Part shown: piece after piece, positions 52,001-61,000 of the stretch
Numbering within the stretch: position 1 is the first letter of the stretch
Layout of the letters: each line of letters opens with the position of its first letter
Assembly (NCBI RefSeq): GCF_000321225.1
Contig: NW_004450267.1
Coordinates: 6,288,066-6,352,065, forward strand
Length of the DNA stretch: 64,000 bases
DNA from: Odobenus rosmarus divergens
Lineage: Eukaryota > Chordata > Mammalia > Carnivora > Odobenidae
Direction of reading: 5' to 3'
Notes under the pieces: generated by a model
What the model was told of the DNA's origin: nothing
Database searches by the model: none
What the model saw: only the letters and a program-made list of their open reading frames with translations
Translations under genes and position numbers: made by a program

Positions 52001-55000
52001 TTTATGAAAAGTGAGCCAGGGAAACCAGAGGTGGTTGAGGTAATTTAAGCAGGTGATGAAGAACCTGAACCAGAGTGGTTGCTTGTAGATACATTTGCTG
52101 AACTTCTGCTGCTGTGGTAGGCGCTAGGTTACCAAGATTTAACTTGTAAGCAGTTGAATGACTAGAAAGATTGTGATAGACAATGTAGGAGAAATAGCAG
52201 GTTTGAGGGTTGAGTGAAAGGTTTCTGTTTTGGATAGATTGCATTTGAATTAAAGATTTCTGTTAAGCAATTAGAAATTTGGATCAGCAGTTTAAGAGGC
52301 TGGTGAGAATATGAGTTGTGTATAAAGGATGAATCCTAATAGAGTGATTTTTGAAAATGGAGGGTTAGGTGATACTGTCAAAGGGTTAGAGTAAGTCTGT
52401 GAGAGACTCAGGGCCAAACCTTGGGAAATACCTCCTGTGTTCAAGGATCAGGCAAAGGGGCCCCTGGCTGATTCAGTTGGTAGAACGTGCAACTCTTGAT
52501 CTCGGGGTTGTGAGTTTGAGCCCCACATTGGGTGTAAAAATTATTTTTAAAAAATCTTTAAAAAGGGGGATCAGGCAAAGAAAAAGAACCAGTGAGGGAG
52601 ATATTAGAAAATTGGTGAAGAACTAGGACTGTGCAATGTCAAGCAAGTGAAGGGAACACTTCAAGAAGTTGGAGTTACACTTGTAGGGGAATTGAGTCTG
52701 ATGAAAAGGGGAAACGGGTAAGTAAATCTTTGGTGGTAATTTGGAGAGTAGTTTGGTTTGAGTGGTATGATATTATTGCAATAGTCTAGGAATGAGAAGA
52801 AAGTATTAAGAACGGGAAGACAGCAAGTTACTGGTTAGACTCTTAAGGAAGTCCCTGAGGTTATTCTTGAAGGGGAGAAACAGGGTCTGTTTTGTTTTGT
52901 GTAGGGGAGCAGGGATGAAAGGGTGGATGGGAGAGAAGACAGAGAAGATACAGAGCTGTCTTAAAGCAGAGGAGTGGTAAATTGTAGGAGGCAACATTAG
53001 TCTCCGTCTCAATGAAGCAAGTGTTTCTGCTGAGAACAAGTCAGGTGATTTCTTTGGTTAGGAAGCTTGAGGGGAGTGGTATAGGGCAGTCTATCTCAAA
53101 TGCAGAGGTCTTGAACTTGGTGGCACAAGTTACAGGGCACCCGCCTTTACTTCCCCTTGGCAGCTCCACCAGGGATTGGCTGGAAGGCGCTGTGGCAAGT
53201 GCAGTCTCTTTGAAAGCTTGAGTTCTTGATGTACATGCAAAATTTGCATTTTATTCCGTAAAACATCTACGGTTGTTTAAATATATATATAAAACTTTTT
53301 TCCCCCTCAGATGTAAAAGTAAAAGTCATCCTTCAGAAGAATTGTGCCGTGTTTATCATATGGCTTCAAATATCTATTATGAAGTATCCCAGTTTGAGAG
53401 GCACTGTTAAGGGTATTAATTAGGACTGTTAGTGAGGATCGCTGAGTAGTGCCAGTTGGTGGGGGAGTGTTTTTTTATCTTTTGAGTACTGCTGACCTAT
53501 AAGATTAATGAAAAAATTCAAGATGAGTGTCACTTAATTGGAAAAAAGCTTACTTTGTTTTTATTTTTGGTTTGAAATTTGAGAAGGGAAGAAATACAAA
53601 GCTGCTTTCATCAGCTTTGTTTTTTGTTGTTGTTGTTGTTGTTTTTTAAGTAGAGCCCAATATGGGGCTTGAACTCACGACCCTGAGATCAAGACCTGAG
53701 CTGATATCACGAGTTGGGTGCTTAACTGACTGAGCCACCCCTTAAAAATATTAAATAATCTCTACACCCAATGTGGGGCTCAGACTTAGAACCCTGAGAT
53801 CAAGAGTTACATGCTCTACTGACTGAAGCAGCTAGGTGCCCCTGTAGTTCATAGAGGGACTTCAGGTTGTCAGAAGTTTCTGAAATTACATGCCAAATTT
53901 TGTTTGTGATTTTTTTTCCTTCTTAGGGAAAAGGTCCATAGTTTTCATCAGATTCTACAAAAGATCCAAGACCCTTTTTGATCTGGTTCATCTGTGACAA
54001 TTACCCACCTATTAAGTACTTTGAGATTCAGTTATTCCTCTTACAATGTTGATGTTAAGTCAGCTACCCTTTAATAGTTCCTTGTATGTTAATGGTTCCT
54101 CCTCTCCCCTGTAAACTGGTTAGCATTTTCTATTTCCAATCCTAGACATATCCTTGGACCCCAGGTTAGAACCTTTTGTTTAGTAGTGCTTCTTAAACTT
54201 CAATGGGCGTACAGATCTCCTGGAGAACTATATATATTGAATTTGAGGTGACAGAGGTATGTAAAATGAATATTTTGATACAGTAGATCTGGAATGGGTT
54301 CTGTGATCTGCATTTCTTTCTTTCTTTTTAAGATTTTATTTATTTATTTGTCAGAGAGAGAGAGCACAAGCAGGTGGAGCTCAGGCAGAGGGTGGAGCAC
54401 AGGCAGAGGGAGAAGCAGGCTCCCCACTGAGCAGGGAGCCTGATGTGGGACTTGATCCCAGGACCCTGGGATCATGACCTGAGCCGAAGGCAGACAACCG
54501 ACTGAGCCATCCAGGCGCCCCCTGTGATCCTGCATTTCTAATGAAATTCTAGGTGATGCTGTTGGTAGACCACAGTTTGAGTAGCAGAAGGCTAAGACTA
54601 TATGTACCTTGAGGTCTTGTGCTGGTACATAGAATCCAGTACATGTTTCCCTCCTCACATTTATTAATTCACTTATTGGTTCATTTTTTCATTTTACCTG
54701 CAGGTTATAAATACCATGTATTTATCAGGCTCTAAACTGCTCAATAGGCATACGTAGGTGATAAAGTGTGAGTCCTCCCTTCCTTGAACTAGTTTTTAGT
54801 CTTGTTTGGTAAGCAAAGGAATTAAATTTGGTTATGTTGGCCTTGAGTTGGTGGCACATAGTAAGGTGCTCAAAGATTAATGAGATGGATGAAGTACTTT
54901 TGGGATATCCAATAGACAGTTGATCTGGACTATCCATTAATTCTTTTTTTTTTTCTTAGAGGGGAAGAGAGGCTGGGGCAAGGAGAGAGGCAGAGGAAAA

Positions 55001-58000
55001 GGAAGAGAGAGAGTCTTAAGCAGGCTTCATGCCCAGCATGGAGTCCCACACAAGGCTCAGTCTCACAACCCTGAGATCATGACCTGAGCCAAAATCAAGA
55101 GTCAGATGCTTAACTGACTGAGCCACCCAGATGCCCTGTGGCGTTAATTCTGGTAACATGACCTACAGTTACATTAACTGTGATCGCTGCATTTCATTTT
55201 TGGCTAGTTATATTTGTCATCTGCCAAAACCCTTAGGTTCCTTTTTCTTTTTTTTTTTTTAAGATTTTATTTACTTATTTGACAGAGAGAGACAGTGAGA
55301 GAGGGAACACAAGCAGGGGGAGTGGGAGAGGGAGAAGCAGGCCTCCTGAAGAGCAGGGAGCCCGACGCGGGCCTCGATCCCAGGACTCTGGGATCATGAC
55401 TTGAGCCGAAGGCAGACGCTTAACGACTGAGCCACCCAGGCACCCCACTTAGGTTCCTTTTTCATGTGAAGAACAGGGCTTTGAATATATTGAATATGAG
55501 GTGACAGAGGTATGTAAAAGCAGAATTGTCCTGTAGGCATTATAAATGTGGCTTTAGTAAAAAAAAAAAGGTTAATTTGCTATTACTATCTTGAGAGTAG
55601 TTACAAACATATAAGGAAGGAAAATTATTAGAGGGAGCCTTACCTGTTTTGTTATTTAATCGTAACCATAGTGTTGCATAGGTGATTTATATGTTTGTTT
55701 TGCTTTGACAATATTAAAAATCATGTGAGATCTTCTTCCTTCTAATACTATAAGCATATAATCTGGTATTTCAACAACATAAAAATATGTATAAAAACTA
55801 CATATTAACAAAATAATAGTGTTTTAAAATTTTTTCTTTTATGATATGGTGCAGTTGAAGAGGCCTATGCATTCTTTACGTAGGAGAAAAATTACAAATA
55901 ACCTGAATGGCCAGGAAAATGGTTTAAAAAAAACTGAGTTGCCATATGAAACAATGCTTAGAATAAATTGTTTTAATAACACGGGAAAACACTGGAAAAA
56001 AGCATGATACAAAATTGCATATACCACATGATCTCAGCCACGTTAAAATGAGTAAATAAAAAGACTGGAAGGAAATATATCAAATTATGTCATCTCTTGG
56101 TATTTGGTATTGCAGATTTATTTTTTCAGTTTACTATAATATACATAATTAACTCCCATAAAAAGGAATTTCCATGAGAAGCATTTTGTAGCAATGACAA
56201 CAAAGGGCGCCTGGCTGGCTCAGTCAGTAGATTATGTGACTCTTGATCTTGGGTTCTGAGTTCAAGCCCCATGTTTGGTATAGAGATTACTTAAAAATAA
56301 TAAAATAAAATAAAATAAATCTTTTTAAAAAAAAAGAAATGACAAAACAGTGATCTGCGGTTCTATAGACTTTCTCATCAACTTTAGTGCAATTATTGAA
56401 GCTTTACTGTGTACCTAATGTTTCTGTACAGTTTTCTTTTTTTTTTTTAAGATTTTATTTATTTATTTGACAGAGAGAGACACCGTGAGAGCGGGAACAC
56501 TAGCAGGGGGAGTGGGAGAGGGAGAAGCAGGCTTCCTGCTGAGCAGGGAGCCCGATGTGGGGCTCGATCCCAGGACCCTGGGATCATGACCTGAGCCGAA
56601 GGCAGACGCTTAACGACTGAGCCACCCAGACGCCCAAGTTTTCTTTTTTTGTTAGCTTAAATGTGTTCATCAGAATCATCCATGGAGCTTTAGAAAGTAC
56701 CCATATCTCGGCTCTACCCCAGAGATGCTGAATAAGTAGATCAAGAGCAGGGCTAGCGTCCATAGTTCCTAGAGCTCTACAATTGACTTAAATAGCAGCC
56801 TAGCTGAGGAAGTTGTCTATAAGCAGAAGCTGTTTTGTGTGATACTTACTTTGCACTTAGCAGCGGCAGGTAGCAACTTTTGAACTAACAATTTAAAGCT
56901 TTCACTTGCATTTAGTTGTTAAACTTAAGGGGAAAGCAGCATATTTGAGTCACAGAAAATAAATCCAAATACAGATACTGCATTGTTTAAAAGATAGCTA
57001 GAAAGAAAACCTTATAAAATACCCCATTTCAAAATATTCCATATCTAGGGGCACCTGGGTGGCTCAGTCGTTAAGCGTCTGCCTTCGGCTCAGGTCATGA
57101 TCCCGGGGTCCTGGGATCGAGCCCCGCATCGGGCTCCCTGCTCTGTGGGAAGCCTGCTTCTTCCTCTCCCACTCCCCCTGCTTGTGTTCCTTCTCTCGCT
57201 GTGTCTCTCTCCGTCAAATAAATAAAATCTTTAAAAAAAAATCCATATCTAATTCATGGTGTGTTTGGTTTTATCTTTTTCTCCCTAGTGAGTGGAGTGC
57301 CATAGAGAAAGAAATGGGGGATGGACTGCAGAGTGCTGGTCACCATATGGACGTGTAAGTACATAGAGCAGTTAAGGTAAAACCCAGGGTGAAGTCTAGT
57401 GGTGAAATGTTAGTGATTCTTCTGTTTTTATCAAGTTTGCTGGCTTTTATATTATACACTCTGGATCCAGATCTGACTTACACAAGTTTATTTCAGGAAT
57501 GAAGGTTAATTTAAAACATTGAAAAATCAATCAATCCCATTCATATATTAGTAGAATAAAGAAGAAAACCTGCATGTTAATTTCTGTACATGTAGAAAAA
57601 CCTTTCAACATCCACTCAAAGTAAAAATTCTCATCAAACTAGGATTAAAAGGAATTTCTTCAATTTAAAACTTAAAACTAATATTGTACCTAATACTGAA
57701 ATACTGAAAACTTATAGATAATATTGTACTTAATAGTGAGGTATTGATGCCTTTCCCTGAGATCAAGCAATAAGGCAAGGTTGTATGCTATTACCACTTC
57801 TAGTAAACATTGTACTAGAAGCCCTAGTCAGGCAAGAAAATCAAATAAGAGGCATCACTCTTAGGAAGAATTAAAACTATCTTTTTCTGTAGTTAACAGG
57901 ATCTTTTAAATGGAAAATCATAAAGAATCAGCCAAAAATATTACAGCACTAATAGCTGAATTTAATGAGGATGCAGAATATAAGATCAATATATAAAAAA

Positions 58001-61000
58001 TAAAGTGTTTTTATATACTAGCAACAATTGGAAAATAAAAATTGAAAAACAATACTTTTTATAATAGCATCAAAACAAAATATTACAGATTAACTTAATG
58101 AAAGATGTGAAATACTTCTACACTGAAGACTTTATATACTGAGAGAAAATCTTGAAGACCTAAATAAATGGGGAGAATAAATGTAGGTGCTCGTGGATTG
58201 GAAGACTCAGTAGTGTTAATATGTCCATTCCTCCCAAACTGCAGTCCCAATCAAAATTCTGATAACTTTTTAATGGAAATTGGTATACTAATTCTAAAAC
58301 TTATATGGAAATTCAAAGGACCTAGAGTAGCCAAAACAGTCTTGAGAAAGAACAAACCTGGAATATATTACCTAATTTCAAGACTTACTATAAAGATATA
58401 GTTATCAAGATAGGTATTGACATAATGGTAAACAGATCAGTGGAACAGAGTAAAGCCCAGAAATAGACCAGCATTTAAATAGTACATCTCAAGAAATGGT
58501 TCTGGAATAACTGGTTACCTATAAGGAAAAAAATTAACCTTGAGCTATTTCTCATACCTTACATAAAAACTAATGCAATTTGGATCAGATACATAAGTGT
58601 AAAAGCTAAAAATACAGCTTTTAGTAGAAAACACATGAGAATATCGTTGCGACCTTCAAATTAGCAAAGATTTCTTAAAGAGAACATGAAAGGAAAAAAA
58701 TTTTTAAATGGTAAATTGTTCTTTATCAAAATTAAACATTTTGCTTATCAAGATACTGTTGGAGGTGGGGAGGAACGTGGGGAGTTAGTGTTAGAGAAGA
58801 TGAAGACATTCTGGTGATGGATAGTGGTTAATGGTTGCACAACACTGTGAATGTACTTAATGCCACTTAACTGTACACTTAAAAATTATTAAAAGGTAAA
58901 TTTTATGTTATGTTTATTTACCACCCCCCCACACAAGACACCATTAAAATAAGAGGCAAGCCACTGACTGGGAGTAAACGTTTCCAACCACAATATATAA
59001 AGAACTCTTACAACTCAGTAATAAAAAGACAGAAAATATTTATTTTATCTAAATATTTCTTTGGGCCACTTTCAAGCTAACTGGCTACTTTTCAACCAAT
59101 TTGCTTAACCCTAAGCCGTTTTCCTGTATCCTGTTGATTTAGCATTTTCAGGAATTTAAGATTATCCCTTCAGTTGATTTATTTAAAGCATTAAATAAAA
59201 TTAATTTCAGTACTGATACCTAAAAATCGTTACCACTTATATTTTCCAAGGATGTGCCTTTTATCTGTTTACTGTTTCCTGTCTTCAGGCCACCAGCCCT
59301 GTGGTTCCTCTTTTTTTTTTTTTTTTNNNNNNNNNNNNNNNNNNNNNNNNNNNNNNNNNNNNNNNNNNNNNNNNNNNNNNNAGGGAGAAGCAGGCTTCCC
59401 ACTGAGCAGGGAGCCCGATGCGGGGCTCGATCCCAGGACCCTGGGATCATGACCTGAGCCCGAAGGCAGACGCTTAACGACTGAGCCACCCAGGCACCCC
59501 GCCTATGGCTCTCCTTTTTTGTTTCCTTAACATTAACTCTTTCAGAATCATAGATTTATGAATTAAAGGCAGTTTTTCCTACTCTTAACAGTGATTTTCA
59601 AGACTTTTTTCCGTCACATAGAAGAAATTCTGTGCAAATATGAGTTTGTAATTACAGAATATGGACTTGGCCTGTTTTATAAATCCTATAAGCACGTAGC
59701 TTTTCAGTGAATCTTAATGTAGGTTTATTTATCTATTTTTACAGCTTCAGTACTTTTGTTTACTTGCCTACATAAAGCAGGTCTGGAGACATAGAATATA
59801 CTTTTCTTTTTTTCCCATGCTAAGAAGTCAGAATTAATTTGAAAAAAGGATGCCTGTTATACCATACAGAAATAGTACAGGACATAACCCATGTCCTTAC
59901 GGAATTTATAATGTGGTTGAAGAAATAAAACCAACACATGAGACATTTGATAAAATGTAAGTTGTGAATTGTTGATAAAAGATCAGAAGTGGGGGCGCCT
60001 GGGTAGTAGCTCAGTTGGTTAAGTGGCTGACTTTGGCTCAGGTCATGATCTCGGGGTCCTAGGATTGAGCCCCATGTCCTCCCTGCTCATCAGGGAGTCT
60101 GCTTCTCCCTCTGCTCCTCCCCCTGCTCATGCACTCTCTCCCTCTCTCTCTCGAATAAATAAAATCTTAAAAAAAAAAGATCAAAAGTAGAGTGATGACT
60201 AAGGACTAAAGTAGTCTGGGAAGATTTCCTAGAGGTGCTGAGATATGTGTTTGTAGGATTTGGAGAAGCAGTGTGGAGAGCTGTCACATTTCTGTACAAG
60301 GAAGGACTGAGGTCCAGAAATGAGAATGACATGACAATGAGGGGCTTGTCTGGATCAAAGCGCAGGTGCTATTGAGAATTAGTATAAAGTAAGGCTTCTA
60401 AAGTTTTTTGTAATCTTATTTACTGTTTTTCCTTTTGTAGCTTTTAGGCATTACTGTATGTAGTTGTTGCCAGGAACATTTGAGCACCAATTATACTAAA
60501 CTCATTTTTTCTACAGATTTTGTAGCCCTTTCATAAAATATCTTTGAACAAAATATATTACAGTCTTACAGTGCTTCTTAAGCTACCTCTAAGAAGGGGC
60601 GCAGTCGTTGAGCGTCTGCCTTCGGCTCAGGTCATGATCCCCGGGTCCTGGGATCGAGCCGTACTTCGGGCTCCCTGCTCAGCGGGAAGCCTGCTTCTCC
60701 CTCTCCCACTCCCCTGCTTGTGTTCCCTCTCTCGCTGTGTCTCTCCCTGTAAAATAAATAAATAAAATCTTTAAAAAAAAAAAAAGCTACCTCTAAGAAG
60801 GACCTTTTTTTGTTTGTTTTTTATTTCCAAGCCATTGCTGATTGAAACATTTTGGTAAAATTCAGTAAAATTTTTCTGGTAATTAAAAATTGCCATAAGT
60901 GTTTCTGAATCCTTATTCTCACTTTGTGTACTTACTTTTGTTATTGATGGGTAACAAATAGCACTTCTTTTTGATCATTAATACTTTGTATCGTTATAAA

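Larger units (their letters stand above)
44086..57288 (+). other. SNX4: SNX4 intron 8
   Basis: 13.2 kb, the second longest intron here. Roughly half is L1: 44230-47630, 48140-49682 and 49694-51062. The region 51080-57050 is SINEs, an unnamed ancient repeat and MER5-like remnants. 55520-56200 appears unique. Confidence 0.8.
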
